A stretch of DNA of 64,000 bases from Acidobacteriaceae bacterium (GCA_025462885.1 JAOAPN010000005.1:1-64000); one strand, 5' to 3'. Positions 1-10,618 are shown, numbered from the stretch's first letter. Translations and numbers: made by a program. Notes: generated from the letters alone by a model not told the origin.

Positions 1-86
1 TCGCGATGGAAAAGGGCCTGCGCTTCGCCATCCGCGAAGGCGGACGCACCGTCGGAGCCGGTACCATCTCCGAGATCATCAAGTAG
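1..86 (+). CDS. tuf: Elongation factor Tu, C-terminal end (partial)
   Basis: The first 86 bases encode only the last 27 residues of EF-Tu, in the frame starting at base 3, ending [16 protein letters not shown] and a TAG stop. This is the end of the third beta-barrel domain of the GTPase that delivers aminoacyl-tRNA to the ribosome. The rest lies upstream of the window. Its position 121 bp before rpsJ is the usual str-S10 arrangement, so this is probably the tuf copy of the str operon. Confidence 0.95.
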   Translation, partial: AMEKGLRFAIREGGRTVGAGTISEIIK

Positions 87-207
87 TCCTGCGCGGACGG
101 CGAGAGGATTTAGGTTGTTCCGATTCACGAGGGCTGCCGGCCGGTGCAGAAGTTCATCACCGGCAGCTACTCCCAACGATCTTTGAGTTACGAGAAAGAG
201 ACACACC

Positions 208-525
208 ATGGCTGGACAGAGAATCAGAATTCGTTTGAAGGCATATGACTATCGCGTGCTTGACACGTCCACCGGCGAGATCGTCGAGACGGCGAAGCGC
301 ACCGGAGCCCAGGTTGCCGGACCCATTCCGCTGCCGACGATGAAGAACAAGTACTGCGTACTGCGTTCGCCCCACGTCGACAAGAAGTCCCGCGAAGCCT
401 TCGAGATCCGCACCCACAAGCGTTTGATCGACATCCTTGAGCCGACTCAGCAGACCGTAGATGCGCTCATGAAGCTCGATCTGCCTGCCGGTGTAGACGT
501 AGAGATCAAGACGGTACAGAAGTAG
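208..525 (+). CDS. rpsJ: 30S ribosomal protein S10
   Basis: Encodes 105 residues (E. coli S10 has 103), starting [14 protein letters not shown], with the conserved [16 protein letters not shown] segment. S10 sits in the 30S head and is also NusE, a partner of NusB in antitermination. It is the first gene of the S10 cluster, and all following ribosomal genes are on the same strand. The 121 bp before it contain a possible stem (gctgccgg at 133-140 with ccggcagc at 160-167) that could lie in an S10 leader, but nothing more can be said of its role. Confidence 0.98.
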   Translation: MAGQRIRIRLKAYDYRVLDTSTGEIVETAKRTGAQVAGPIPLPTMKNKYCVLRSPHVDKKSREAFEIRTHKRLIDILEPTQQTVDALMKLDLPAGVDVEIKTVQK

Positions 526-592
526 TCTCACGCAGCATTCACCCGGCAGTGCTGATGCGAACTGCACAGCATGATGAGGAAAGGAAATCGAA

Positions 593-1333
593 ATGTCAGT
601 AGTTGGAATCCTCGGCAAAAAAATTGGCATGACCCAGATATTTGACGACCGCGGCGACGTTCATCCCGTCACCGTGCTCAAGGCTGGCCCCTGCGTCATC
701 ACGCAGATCAAGACCCTCGCGAAGGACGGCTACGAAGCTGCCCAGATCGGCTACGTCGACTTCATCAAGGCTTCCAAGGTGAACAAGGCGATGACCGGCC
801 ACTTCGCGAAGTCGAACGTGCCGCCCGTCCGCTTGATCAAAGAAGTTTCCCTCGAAGCGGTCAAGACCGCTGAAGGCGAAGAGAAGGTCATCGCTAAGGC
901 TGGCGATCGCATCCTGGTCGACATCTTCTCCGATGAGAAGTTCGTTGACGTGATCGGCACTTCCAAGGGTCGCGGTTTCGCTGGCGTTATTCGTCGTCAC
1001 GGCTTCGGTGGCGGACCCAAGTCTCACGGACACATGTTCCAGGTGCAGGGCTCGATCGGCGCATCGTCGTTCCCCTCGCGTGTATTCCCGGGGCAGCGTA
1101 TGCCCGGTCACATGGGCCACGCGCAGATCACCGTTCGCAACCTCCGCATCATGGGCATCGATCTCGAAGACAACCTTATCCTGGTAGAAGGTGCCGTACC
1201 CGGCCCGCGTGAAGGTTACGTGCTGATCTCGAAGGCTAAGGCTCCGCCGCGTGAGCGTCGTGGATTCGCCGGTGCCGCAACGAAGGACGCGCTGAAGGCT
1301 TCGAAGAAAGCAGCACCCTCCAAGAAGAAGTAA
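593..1333 (+). CDS. rplC: 50S ribosomal protein L3
   Basis: Encodes 246 residues, starting MSVVGILGKKIGMTQIFDD, with the loop HGFGGGPKSHGHMFQ that reaches toward the peptidyl-transferase centre and the RVFPGQRMPGHMG motif. L3 is a primary assembly protein of the 50S subunit. It is longer than E. coli L3 (209) because of a basic, alanine-rich C-terminal tail ending KASKKAAPSKKK. AGGAAAGG just upstream supports the start at 593. Confidence 0.98.
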   Translation: MSVVGILGKKIGMTQIFDDRGDVHPVTVLKAGPCVITQIKTLAKDGYEAAQIGYVDFIKASKVNKAMTGHFAKSNVPPVRLIKEVSLEAVKTAEGEEKVIAKAGDRILVDIFSDEKFVDVIGTSKGRGFAGVIRRHGFGGGPKSHGHMFQVQGSIGASSFPSRVFPGQRMPGHMGHAQITVRNLRIMGIDLEDNLILVEGAVPGPREGYVLISKAKAPPRERRGFAGAATKDALKASKKAAPSKKK

Positions 1334-1348
1334 GGAAGTATCAACATA

Positions 1349-1372
1349 GGGGTCTCGGCCTGGCCGAGCCCC
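1349..1372 (+). other. Intercistronic hairpin between rplC and rplD
   Basis: GGGG(T)CTCGGCC pairs with GGCCGAGCCCC, with one bulged T, 16 bp after the rplC stop. The following bases (tgcaaacaaag) have no T-run, so an intrinsic terminator is unlikely. It may be an RNA-processing or stability element. Confidence 0.5.
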
Positions 1373-1428
1373 TGCAAACAAAGTTTAGGTCTGCGGCATC
1401 GATCGCGGACACGAAGAGAGAAGAAGAG

Positions 1429-2106
1429 ATGGCGAACATCAATGTAGTAAATCTCAGCGGAGCCAAGGTCGGAGAGTTCGAACTCGTCGACGAGGTATTC
1501 GCGGCAGACGTCAACGACGCGCTGCTCTGGGAGGCGGTCAAGCACTACCGCGCTGCCCTCCGTCAGGGAACCGCTGCGACCAAGACACGTAAGAACGTCT
1601 CGGGCGCCGGCAAGAAGCTTTGGAAGCAGAAGGGAACCGGTCGCGCTCGCGTCGGTTCGATCCGCAGCCCGCTCTGGCGTGGTGGTGGTACGGTCCACGG
1701 ACCTCAGCCCCGCAGCTACGAGTATGCGTTCCCCCAAAAGAAGCTCATGGGCGCACTCCGCTCGGCTATCGCTGCAAAGATTGCTGACGGCAAGTTCACC
1801 ATCGTCGACTCCTTCGAAGTTGCCGAAGCCAAGACCAAGCTGTTCCGCACCGCGCTGAACACGCTCGAAGCCGGCAAGACCACCCTGTTGGTCGAGACCA
1901 GCCGCAAGCTGGATGAGAAGCTCTACCTCGGATCGCGTAACCTGTCCGGCGTCGAACTGGTTCTCAGCTCGGAAGTCCACCCCTACGATCTGCTTCGCTA
2001 CGAGCACGCCGTCTTCTCGAAGGATGCGATCGAGGCCCTGCAGGACACGCTCAAGAAATTTGTTTCCAAGCGCAGCAAAGCTGCCGCAGAGAAGGAGGTT
2101 GCGTAA
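1429..2106 (+). CDS. rplD: 50S ribosomal protein L4
   Basis: Encodes 225 residues. The long internal loop WKQKGTGRARVGSIRSPLW is the L4 extension that lines the peptide exit tunnel. In E. coli L4 also represses the S10 operon at the mRNA level; whether it does so here cannot be seen. The stop codon shares one base with the rplW start (TAATG), so the two genes are probably translationally coupled. Confidence 0.98.
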   Translation: MANINVVNLSGAKVGEFELVDEVFAADVNDALLWEAVKHYRAALRQGTAATKTRKNVSGAGKKLWKQKGTGRARVGSIRSPLWRGGGTVHGPQPRSYEYAFPQKKLMGALRSAIAAKIADGKFTIVDSFEVAEAKTKLFRTALNTLEAGKTTLLVETSRKLDEKLYLGSRNLSGVELVLSSEVHPYDLLRYEHAVFSKDAIEALQDTLKKFVSKRSKAAAEKEVA

Positions 2107-2399
2107 TGCCAACCCTCTATACCGTCATTCGCCGCCCCCTCATCACCGAGAAGGGTATGGGCGTCAAAGAGACTCAGAACACCCTGGTCTTCGAAGTAGC
2201 CCTCAAGGCCACCAAGACTGAAGTCAAGCAGGCCGTCGAGACTCTCTTCAAGGTCAAGGTCACCGGTGTTCGCACCGCGACCGTCGAAGGCAAGGAACGT
2301 CGCCGTGGCAAGTTCAGCGGTTACCGCCCTGACTGGAAGAAGGCTTATGTTCGCCTCAAAGAGGGCGAGAAAATGCCTGAGTACCTGGACAGCCTCTAA
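2106..2399 (+). CDS. rplW: 50S ribosomal protein L23
   Basis: Encodes 97 residues, starting MPTLYTVIRRPLITEKGM, the usual L23 opening, with the RRRGKFSGYRPDWKKAYVRL segment near the C-terminus. L23 sits at the tunnel exit and is a docking site for trigger factor and SRP. It overlaps rplD by one base. A GAGAAGGAGG run at the end of rplD provides the ribosome binding site. Confidence 0.98.
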   Translation: MPTLYTVIRRPLITEKGMGVKETQNTLVFEVALKATKTEVKQAVETLFKVKVTGVRTATVEGKERRRGKFSGYRPDWKKAYVRLKEGEKMPEYLDSL

Positions 2400-2530
2400 G
2401 CTCCAGTCTCCCAGTTTGGCTTCCAGTTAGCCTACAAGCCGCGAGTTGAAACCGACTTTGCAGCATGCAACAGAATTCAGGAACCGAAGCGCCGTAGAGA
2501 GATCCGCCGCGCAGGCAAGGAATAAAGACG

Positions 2531-3355
<825 letters not shown>

Positions 3356-3459
3356 GAAGGTAGAAGCAGTAGCTTGTATTGAATTTGCCTTACCAAGTCT
3401 CGCACCTAAGAGATTCGTCGTATCCAGCATCGCAACAGAGAAAGTCGGAGCTCAGCACA

Positions 3460-3747
3460 ATGTCACGTTCAGCGAAAAAAGGTCCTTTCATCGACGAACA
3501 CCTCATGTCCAAGATCACGGGCATGAACCAGATCAACGAGAAGAAGGTCCTCCGCACCTGGTCCCGCCGGTCCACCATCCACCCCGACTTCGTCGGCCAC
3601 ACCATCGCCGTCCACAACGGACGCAAGTTCATCCCGGTCTACGTGACGGAGAACATGGTCGGTCACAAGCTGGGCGAGTTTTCTGCGACCCGTACGTTCA
3701 AGGGCCACTCTGCGCGTGCCTCTGAGTCCTCCGCGAAGCCGAAGTAA
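3460..3747 (+). CDS. rpsS: 30S ribosomal protein S19
   Basis: The frame is open from 3379, but the family start [15 protein letters not shown] is the ATG at 3460, giving 95 residues (E. coli 92). Contains [19 protein letters not shown] and [13 protein letters not shown]19 forms a complex with S13 in the 30S head near the A-site tRNA. Confidence 0.97.
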   Translation: MSRSAKKGPFIDEHLMSKITGMNQINEKKVLRTWSRRSTIHPDFVGHTIAVHNGRKFIPVYVTENMVGHKLGEFSATRTFKGHSARASESSAKPK

Positions 3748-3836
3748 GAGCTGTTTCGCACGCTTTTGCTGTATCTCTGCAAAGAGACTGCTTCACAACA
3801 CGTTCTCTAGTTTCGTCTTTATAGGAAGAAGCAATC

Positions 3837-4337
3837 ATGGCTAAGACAGTAGAAAAAATCAGAGAGTTCCGCGCCGAGGCAAGGTTCCAGCGAACCAGCC
3901 CGCAGAAGGCGAAGCTCGTCCTCGATCTCATCAAGGGCCTCCGCGTGGAGCAGGCGCTCAATACGGTCCACTTCAGCACCAAGAAGATGGCTCCGATCGT
4001 TGAGAAGGTCCTCCGCTCCGCTATCCAGAACGCCAGCTATGTCTCGCAGGAGCAGGGTCTGGACGTCGATGTCGACAACCTTTACGTCCGTACCGCGATC
4101 GCGAACGAAGGTCCGCGCATGAAGCGTATCCGCCCTGCCCCCATGGGCCGTGCGTTCCGCTACCAGCGCAGACTCGCTCACATCATCGTGACGGTTGCTG
4201 AAAAAGTTGCAGTCGTCCAGGGCGCTCCGAAGGCTGATGCCTCCGCAGCGGCTCCGGTCGCCAAGAAGTCCGCAGCAAAGAAGACCGCTGCCAAGCCTGC
4301 CGCAAAGAAAGCTGCAACCAAGAAGGCCGCGAAGTAA
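3837..4337 (+). CDS. rplV: 50S ribosomal protein L22 with lysine/alanine-rich tail
   Basis: Encodes 166 residues. The first about 120 form the normal L22 fold (RFQRTSPQKAKLVLDLIKG; then MKRIRPAPMGRAFRYQRR, the beta-hairpin entering the exit tunnel). The last about 40 residues are an added tail made almost only of A, K and P with repeated AAKK-type units, absent from E. coli L22 (110 residues). Such tails resemble histone-H1-like basic segments and probably contact rRNA or float in solvent at the tunnel exit. Confidence 0.97.
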   Translation: MAKTVEKIREFRAEARFQRTSPQKAKLVLDLIKGLRVEQALNTVHFSTKKMAPIVEKVLRSAIQNASYVSQEQGLDVDVDNLYVRTAIANEGPRMKRIRPAPMGRAFRYQRRLAHIIVTVAEKVAVVQGAPKADASAAAPVAKKSAAKKTAAKPAAKKAATKKAAK

Positions 4338-4414
4338 GCGTTTCTTGTAAACTTAAAGTTTTGGAATACTGCCCGCCGGCTCAACCGGCACCGGGCACGG
4401 AGTAAAGGGAAGCT

Positions 4415-5089
<675 letters not shown>

Positions 5090-5156
5090 ATTTACCCGGC
5101 CTGGCCGGAGTTTCCGGGGAACCTAGTATCCCCGAAAGAGTGAAGAGGGTTTTTCT

Positions 5157-5591
5157 ATGTTGATGCCAAAGAAGGTCAAGTATCGCAAGCAGCAGCGCGG
5201 CCGCATGTGCGGCAAGGCGTGGCGCGGCTCCGATCTCTCGTTCGGCGACTTCGGCCTGAAGGTCATGGAGTGCGGTTACATCACCGACCGCCAGATCGAG
5301 GCCAGCCGTATTGCCATGACGCGTTTCATCAAGCGCGGTGGAAAGGTCTGGCTCCGTCTGTTCCCGGACAAGCCGATCACCAAGAAGCCTGCCGAAACCC
5401 GTATGGGTAAGGGTAAGGGCGCTCCGGATCACTGGGTCGCCGTCGTCCGTCCCGGCAAGATCTTGTTCGAGATGGAAGGCGTTACCCCTGAGCTCGCTCG
5501 TGAGGCCATGCGTCTCGCGGCACACAAGCTCCCGCTCAAGACCAGCTTCGTCCAGCGTCACGATGTCAAGGCGACCGTCGCCGCCAAGTAG
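5157..5591 (+). CDS. rplP: 50S ribosomal protein L16
   Basis: Encodes 144 residues, opening [19 protein letters not shown]; the [17 protein letters not shown] segment is the L16 signature. L16 organises the A-site side of the peptidyl-transferase centre and joins late in 50S assembly. The first ATG (5157) matches the family start MLMP. Confidence 0.98.
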   Translation: MLMPKKVKYRKQQRGRMCGKAWRGSDLSFGDFGLKVMECGYITDRQIEASRIAMTRFIKRGGKVWLRLFPDKPITKKPAETRMGKGKGAPDHWVAVVRPGKILFEMEGVTPELAREAMRLAAHKLPLKTSFVQRHDVKATVAAK

Positions 5592-5618
5592 TTCTACCAA
5601 GTTTGAAGGAAGATAACC

Positions 5619-5894
5619 ATGGAACTCGAAAAGATCCGCAATCTCAGTGACGAAGAGCTCATCAAGCAGCAGGCTACGGCCGGCGAGCAGCTCTTCCGTA
5701 TTCGCTTCCAGAAGTCGCTCGGCAACACCGAAGGCCTCAAGAAGCTCCGTACGCTGAAGCTCGACATCGCCCGCATCCAGACTGTCACGCGCCAGCGCAG
5801 CATCGCCGCCGAGAAGGCAGCCAACCCGGTCGTCGCTAACGTCGCCCCGGCCAAGAGCACACGCACCGCCCGCAAGAAAGCGAAGAAGGACTAA
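5619..5894 (+). CDS. rpmC: 50S ribosomal protein L29
   Basis: Encodes 91 residues; the two-helix L29 core (LEKIRNLSDEELIKQQ; LRTLKLDIARIQTVTRQR) takes about 65, followed by a tail rich in A, V and K that E. coli L29 lacks. L29 is next to L23 at the tunnel exit. The gene lies 27 bp after rplP with GAAGGAAG before the ATG, and 2 bp before rpsQ. Confidence 0.97.
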   Translation: MELEKIRNLSDEELIKQQATAGEQLFRIRFQKSLGNTEGLKKLRTLKLDIARIQTVTRQRSIAAEKAANPVVANVAPAKSTRTARKKAKKD

Positions 5895-5896
5895 TC

Positions 5897-6238
5897 ATGG
5901 CAGACACCAACACCCCCGTAGTAGCGACCGCTGAGACCCCGGCCTCGCGCCGCAACGAGAAGGTCGGCCTCGTCGTCTCCACCAAGATGCAGAAGACCAT
6001 CGTGGTCGAGATCGAGATGCGCAAGGCTCACCCGAAGTACAAGCGCGTTCTCAAGTCGAACAAGAAGTTCTATGCCCATGACGAGCAGAACTCCGCTCGC
6101 GTCGGTGACGTGGTCCGCATCCGCGAGGCACGCCCGCTGTCGAAGCTGAAGCGCTGGTCGCTCGAAGAGATCGTTCGCCGCTCTTCGCTCTCGCTCGCCG
6201 ACGACAAGAAGGCTGCCGCCGCCGCTGCAGCCAAGTAG
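5897..6238 (+). CDS. rpsQ: 30S ribosomal protein S17
   Basis: Encodes 113 residues. The OB-fold core (GLVVSTKMQKTIVVEIEM; DVVRIREARPLSKLKRW) is normal. An N-terminal extension of about 20 residues and an alanine-rich C-terminus make it longer than E. coli S17 (84). It starts 2 bp after the rpmC stop, which suggests translational coupling. Confidence 0.97.
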   Translation: MADTNTPVVATAETPASRRNEKVGLVVSTKMQKTIVVEIEMRKAHPKYKRVLKSNKKFYAHDEQNSARVGDVVRIREARPLSKLKRWSLEEIVRRSSLSLADDKKAAAAAAAK

Positions 6239-6326
6239 CTCCGCCCGCGCGGCCTTGGCCACGCGATGCATTTACTAAGATTTGACGCCGGGCGACTGCC
6301 CCGGCCGCATCACCAGGAGATGAACG

Positions 6327-6698
6327 ATGTCAGTACAAATGAGAACCATGTTGGACGTGGCCGATAACTCCGGCGCACGCAAGCTGCAGGTGATCCTGCC
6401 CCTCGGTGGCGGTCTTGGCAAGAAAGCCGGCCTCGGCGACGTGGTCACGGCAGCCGTCAAGGAAGCTTCCCCCGATGGAACCGTAAAAAAGGGTAAAGTA
6501 GTAAAGGCAGTCATCGTCCGTACCCGCAAGGAATACCGCCGCCGCGATGGCACGTACATCCGCTTCGATCAGAACGCTGCTGTCGTGATCAACGATGCCA
6601 ACGAGCCGGTCGGAACGCGCGTCTTCGGACCTGTCGCCCGCGAGCTTCGCGAGAAGAAGTTTCTCAAGATCGTTTCGCTCGCACCTGAAGTTATTTAG
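6327..6698 (+). CDS. rplN: 50S ribosomal protein L14
   Basis: Encodes 123 residues with the L14 opening [19 protein letters not shown] and the C-terminal [20 protein letters not shown]14 lies on the subunit interface and contacts 16S rRNA helix 14. It is the first gene of the part that corresponds to the E. coli spc operon. No transcription terminator separates it from rpsQ, so the S10 and spc blocks look joined. Confidence 0.98.
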   Translation: MSVQMRTMLDVADNSGARKLQVILPLGGGLGKKAGLGDVVTAAVKEASPDGTVKKGKVVKAVIVRTRKEYRRRDGTYIRFDQNAAVVINDANEPVGTRVFGPVARELREKKFLKIVSLAPEVI

Positions 6699-6813
6699 TT
6701 CTCAGATTTTAGTTGTCAGTTCTCAATAGAAGACTGGCAACCGATCACTGACCACCTACAACGCATTTGGATTTCGGACTCCGGCTCCGTATTGCCGAGG
6801 AAAAGAGAGCATC

Positions 6814-7143
6814 ATGGCAAGCATCAAGATCAAGCGCAATGACAAAGTCGAAGTAATCGCCGGCAAAGACAAGGGCAAGCAAGGCCGCGTTCTTCGCGTC
6901 ATCGCTGAGCGTGAGCGTCTTCTGGTTGAAGGCGTCATGATGGTCAAGAAGCACGTGAAGCCGAACCCCCAGCGCAACATCAAGGGCGGTATCGCGGAGC
7001 AGGAATCGACCATTCATATCTCGAACGTCATGCTGCTCGACGGCGAAGGCAAGAAGACCCGAGTTGGCTACCGCCACGAGGGCGACAAAAAGGTTCGCTT
7101 CTCCAAGGCAAGCGGCAACACGCTTCCCGAGAAGAAGAAGTAG
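6814..7143 (+). CDS. rplX: 50S ribosomal protein L24
   Basis: Encodes 109 residues with the KOW motif near the N-terminus (NDKVEVIAGKDKGKQGRVL) and the conserved GGIAEQESTIHISNVML segment. L24 is an assembly initiator of the 50S subunit. Confidence 0.98.
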   Translation: MASIKIKRNDKVEVIAGKDKGKQGRVLRVIAERERLLVEGVMMVKKHVKPNPQRNIKGGIAEQESTIHISNVMLLDGEGKKTRVGYRHEGDKKVRFSKASGNTLPEKKK

Positions 7144-7239
7144 TTTTAGGGCTGCTTCTAAAAACAATCCACCGCGGTAAAAGGTTCACCCCACGAAACG
7201 GTACCCACCCCGAAACCGTGGAGAAAGCGAAGAATAATC

Positions 7240-7788
7240 ATGGCAGCACGTTTCAGAGAGAAGTACGACACCGAGATCAAGCAGGCACTCGCCAAGGAAC
7301 TCAACATCACGAACGCGATGGCGATTCCCAAGCTTGAGAAGATCGTCATCAACATGGGCCTCGGCGAAGCCACCCAGAACGTCAAGATCATGGATCCCCT
7401 GGTCGCTGATCTGGCTGCAATCGCTGGGCAGAAGCCTGTTACGACCAAAGCCAAGAAGTCCATCGCTGCCTTCAAGGTGCGCGAAGGCATGCCGATCGGC
7501 GCCATGGTCACCCTGCGCGGCGACAAGATGTACGAGTTCCTCGACCGTCTGGTCTCCATCGCGCTGCCCCGTGTACGCGACTTCAAGGGCGTCTCCTCCA
7601 AGAGCTTCGACGGCCGCGGTAACTACACGCTCGGTCTGCGCGATCAACTGATCTTCGCTGAAATCGACTACGCGAAGGTTGACAAGCTCAAGGGTATGAA
7701 CGTCACCATCGTGACCACCGCCAAGGACGACAACGGCGCTCGCGCTCTGCTCAAGAGTTTCGGCATGCCCTTCCGCGTCGGCGCGTAA
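7240..7788 (+). CDS. rplE: 50S ribosomal protein L5
   Basis: Encodes 182 residues (E. coli 179). Visible: [33 protein letters not shown] and the [20 protein letters not shown] signature. L5 binds 5S rRNA in the central protuberance and contacts P-site tRNA. Confidence 0.98.
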   Translation: MAARFREKYDTEIKQALAKELNITNAMAIPKLEKIVINMGLGEATQNVKIMDPLVADLAAIAGQKPVTTKAKKSIAAFKVREGMPIGAMVTLRGDKMYEFLDRLVSIALPRVRDFKGVSSKSFDGRGNYTLGLRDQLIFAEIDYAKVDKLKGMNVTIVTTAKDDNGARALLKSFGMPFRVGA

Positions 7789-7833
7789 CGACAATCACAT
7801 CTGTTTTCAGCATAGATAGAGAGCAAATACATT

Positions 7834-8019
7834 ATGGCAACCACCGCAAAACGCGTTAAAGATGCAAAGAAGCCGAAGTTCAAGTCCCGCCAGCACAACC
7901 GCTGCCAGCTCTGCGGTCGTCCGCGCGCGTTCCTGCGCAAGTTCGGCTGCTGCCGCCTCTGCTTCCGTAACCTTGCCCTCAAAGGTGAGATCCCGGGTGT
8001 CGTGAAGTCCAGCTGGTAA
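7834..8019 (+). CDS. rpsN: 30S ribosomal protein S14, zinc-binding type (type Z)
   Basis: Encodes 61 residues, the short S14 form. Two CxxC pairs ([10 protein letters not shown] and CCRLCFRN) make a zinc ribbon, unlike the about 100-residue zinc-free S14 of E. coli. It sits in the conserved position between rplE and rpsH. Together with S4 and L36 in this cluster it shows that the organism uses zinc-containing ribosomal proteins by default. Confidence 0.97.
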   Translation: MATTAKRVKDAKKPKFKSRQHNRCQLCGRPRAFLRKFGCCRLCFRNLALKGEIPGVVKSSW

Positions 8020-8184
8020 TTGTTGTCGCCTCGCTGTCTCACGAAATCTGGTAAACTTTAGTCTGCCAACCGGCTCACACTCCAGAGACCTCATCCAAGC
8101 TTCGGCTCGGGTGCAGCAGTCTGGAAGTACCACAGCAAGCTGAACGTCTTACCCAGCTCGCCCCAACAGATTTGATCGCAGCAC

Positions 8185-8230
8185 ATCCCCGCTGGTTCTT
8201 ACGAGAGACACTCGTGAGCGAACGGGGGAT
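8185..8230 (+). promoter_or_regulatory. rpsH: Structured leader before rpsH
   Basis: ATCCCC at 8185-8190 pairs with GGGGAT at 8225-8230. GTTC (8195) can pair with GAAC (8220), and ACGAG (8201-8205) with CTCGT (8211-8215). Together they make one interrupted stem-loop 12 bp before the rpsH start, with the ribosome binding site GAAGGAGA directly after it. Position and shape would suit a translational operator. In E. coli S8 regulates the spc operon through an RNA structure at rplE, not here. Function is inferred only. Confidence 0.45.
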
Positions 8231-8242
8231 GAAGGAGAATGA

Positions 8243-8641
8243 ATGAACCTCACCGATCCAGTAGCAGACTTTCTGACCCGCATCCGCAACTCCATCCGCG
8301 CCCGTCATCAGAAGCTTGACGTCCCCGCTTCGAAGCTCAAGGCCGAGATCGCCCGTATCCTCAAGGAAGAGGGTTACATCGCGAACTACAAGCCGACGGA
8401 AGAGAACGGCATGAAGGTCATCCGCGTGTACCTCAAGTACGGCCCGAACAACGAAGCCGTCATCCGCGACCTGCAGCGCGTCTCGCGTCCCGGTTGCCGT
8501 GTATACCTCGGCCGCGACGAGATTCGCCGCGTTCAGGGTGGCCTCGGTATCTCGATCATGACCACCCCCAAGGGTGTCATGACCGGTCGCCAGGCACGTC
8601 GTGAAGGCGTTGGCGGTGAGATCCTTTGCGAAGTCTGGTAA
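8243..8641 (+). CDS. rpsH: 30S ribosomal protein S8
   Basis: Encodes 132 residues. Opens MNLTDPVADFLTRIRNSIRA and ends with GGLGISIMTTPKGVMTGRQA and EILCEVW, all standard S8. S8 binds helix 21 of 16S rRNA and organises the platform. A 223 bp gap, the longest before any gene of this block, separates it from rpsN and contains the hairpin described separately. Confidence 0.98.
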   Translation: MNLTDPVADFLTRIRNSIRARHQKLDVPASKLKAEIARILKEEGYIANYKPTEENGMKVIRVYLKYGPNNEAVIRDLQRVSRPGCRVYLGRDEIRRVQGGLGISIMTTPKGVMTGRQARREGVGGEILCEVW

Positions 8642-8754
8642 AGAAAATTCAACCAGACCTTTGCCTTTAGTTTGTTGTACGAGCTTTTAGCTCATCGGCT
8701 GCAGTGGAACAGGTCACAAGCCTGCGACTCGCAAGCCACACGAAAGTAGATTTT

Positions 8755-9300
8755 ATGTCTCGTATCGGTAAGAAACCTATCGCTCTGCCCGCAGGCGTCA
8801 AGTACACCGTTGCCGAAGACGGCAACACCGTCCTCGTCGAAGGGCCCAAGGGTAAGGTCACCGCCATGCTTCCCGGCGGCATCAAGCTCGTCGCCAAAGA
8901 CGGCCAGTTGATCGCAGAGCGTGAGAACGATAAGCAGGCAGCCTTTCACGGTCTCGCCCGCGCTCTCGTCTCGAACGCTGTCATCGGCGTTACGACTGGA
9001 CACGTCAAGGACCTCGACATCGTCGGCATCGGTTACCGCGCCGAGTTGAAGGGCAAGGGAATGGTCGTCTTCACGCTCGGCTACTCTCACTCCATCGAGT
9101 TCCCGCTGCCTACCGGTATCGACGTCACCATCGATCCGAAGCAGACCCACCTCACTATCGCTGGCATTGATCGCCAGAAGGTTGGTCAGGTTGCCGCTGA
9201 CATGCGCTCGCTCCGCAAGCCCGACCCTTACAAGAACAAGGGCGTTCGCTACACGGGTGAGAAGCTCAAGAAGAAGGTTGGTAAGACCGGCGCGAAGTAA
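8755..9300 (+). CDS. rplF: 50S ribosomal protein L6
   Basis: The family start is the ATG at 8755 ([15 protein letters not shown]), giving 181 residues (E. coli 177). The C-terminal signature [19 protein letters not shown] is present. L6 lies near the factor-binding centre of the 50S subunit. Confidence 0.97.
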   Translation: MSRIGKKPIALPAGVKYTVAEDGNTVLVEGPKGKVTAMLPGGIKLVAKDGQLIAERENDKQAAFHGLARALVSNAVIGVTTGHVKDLDIVGIGYRAELKGKGMVVFTLGYSHSIEFPLPTGIDVTIDPKQTHLTIAGIDRQKVGQVAADMRSLRKPDPYKNKGVRYTGEKLKKKVGKTGAK

Positions 9301-9326
9301 GCCACGCTGCCTGCTGAACCGCTTAT

Positions 9327-9375
9327 TTGCGAGGCGGAGCATAAGAACCTTAATTCTTATCTCTGCCTCGCGCAA
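9327..9375 (+). other. Long stable hairpin between rplF and rplR
   Basis: TTGCG-AGGC-GAG-ATAAGAA at 9327-9347 pairs with TTCTTAT-CTC-GCCT-CGCAA at 9354-9375 across a six-base loop, interrupted only by one G/T position and small bulges. No T-run follows, so it is not an intrinsic terminator. Its location 60 bp before rplR suggests an RNA-processing, stability or translational control element. Confidence 0.6.
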
Positions 9376-9434
9376 CGTATCAAGACCGAACGTCGTCAGC
9401 ATTCTGGCGACGCTACTAGGAAGGAAAGCGAATC

Positions 9435-9800
9435 ATGATCAATCCTCGTCAACGCAATGTCATTCGTCAGCGCGTCCATACGCGTATCCGCGAGAAGATG
9501 TCCGGCACCGCCGAGCGTCCGCGCCTCAACGTCTACCGCTCGCTCAACCACATCTACACCCAGCTCATCGACGACCTGAACGGCGTAACGATTGCGTCCG
9601 CATCGTCCATGGGGAAGAAGGGTGAAGAGCAGGTCTATGGCGGCAACGTCGCAGCAGCCGCAGAAGTCGGCAAGCTCATCGCGCAGCGCGCCCAGGAAAA
9701 GGGCATCAAGAAGATCGTGTTCGACCGTGGCGGTTACCTGTACCACGGCCGTGTCAAGGCACTCGCCGATGCCGCCCGTGAAGCGGGTCTCGACTTCTAA
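9435..9800 (+). CDS. rplR: 50S ribosomal protein L18
   Basis: Encodes 121 residues with [20 protein letters not shown] and the C-terminal [20 protein letters not shown] signature. L18 binds 5S rRNA with L5. AGGAAGGAAAG ahead of the ATG is a clear ribosome binding site. Confidence 0.98.
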   Translation: MINPRQRNVIRQRVHTRIREKMSGTAERPRLNVYRSLNHIYTQLIDDLNGVTIASASSMGKKGEEQVYGGNVAAAAEVGKLIAQRAQEKGIKKIVFDRGGYLYHGRVKALADAAREAGLDF

Positions 9801-9850
9801 GAAAGATTTCTCAAGGCGCCCTGAGCGGCAGCCAGAAAGCGACACAGATT

Positions 9851-10357
9851 ATGGTCACCAAGAAAAAGATCGACGCGAACCGCCTCAACCTCAAGGACGA
9901 GGTTGTCTCCATCAATCGCGTCACCAAGGTCGTCAAGGGCGGTAAAAATATGTCCTTCGCCGCGCTCGTCGTCATCGGAGATCCCGGTGAAGGCGTGGTC
10001 GGCTATGGTTCAGGCAAGGCCAAGGAAGTTCCCCAGGCGATTCGCAAGGGGATTGAAGCGGCCAAGAAGAACCTGCACAAGGTCAACCTGACTGCGACCA
10101 GCATTCCTCACCAGGTACTCGGCCACTTCGGCGCGGGCCAGGTCATGCTGAAGCCTGCTGCAGAAGGTACTGGAATCATCGCCGGCAAGACAGTTCGCGC
10201 CGTTATGACCGCTGCTGGTGTTCAGAACGTGCTGACCAAGTCTCTCGGCACTGCCAACCCTCACAACGTCATCAAGGCCACCTTCGACGCTCTCATCCAG
10301 CTTCGCAACAAGGCCGAAGTCGCCGCACTGCGCGGTAAGGCAGTCGAAGAGCTCTAG
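9851..10357 (+). CDS. rpsE: 30S ribosomal protein S5
   Basis: Encodes 168 residues (E. coli 167). It has the double-stranded RNA-binding-like N-domain ([20 protein letters not shown]) and the C-domain with [19 protein letters not shown]5 is part of the mRNA entry helicase and of the decoding fidelity region. Confidence 0.98.
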   Translation: MVTKKKIDANRLNLKDEVVSINRVTKVVKGGKNMSFAALVVIGDPGEGVVGYGSGKAKEVPQAIRKGIEAAKKNLHKVNLTATSIPHQVLGHFGAGQVMLKPAAEGTGIIAGKTVRAVMTAAGVQNVLTKSLGTANPHNVIKATFDALIQLRNKAEVAALRGKAVEEL

Positions 10358-10423
10358 TTCTTCGGTTGAAACAAAGAGGAGCTCCGGCTCTTCGTTTATA
10401 TAGATTCAGAGGAGCTTCAAGTC

Positions 10424-10618
10424 ATGGCCGATACCAACGCAATCGCCAAAATCAAGCTGCAGTACTTCCGTTCCAAGATCTGCACCCCCGTGAAGCACAA
10501 GCTCGTCATCAAGGGCCTCGGCTTTACCCGTCTCAACCAGATCGTCGAGCGCGAAGATTCCCCTTCCATTCGCGGCATGGTGGCCAAGGTGCCGCACTTG
10601 GTTCGCGTCGTAAACTAA
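10424..10618 (+). CDS. rpmD: 50S ribosomal protein L30
   Basis: Encodes 64 residues, with KLVIKGLGFTRLNQIVERED and GMVAKVPHLVRVV, the normal L30 fold and length. It lies 66 bp after rpsE and 87 bp before rplO with the same orientation. Confidence 0.96.
   Translation: MADTNAIAKIKLQYFRSKICTPVKHKLVIKGLGFTRLNQIVEREDSPSIRGMVAKVPHLVRVVN

Noticed and set aside
1349..1372. rplC-rplD hairpin as an intrinsic terminator
   Set aside because: The stem is good but no T-run follows, and the downstream genes of the cluster must be transcribed.
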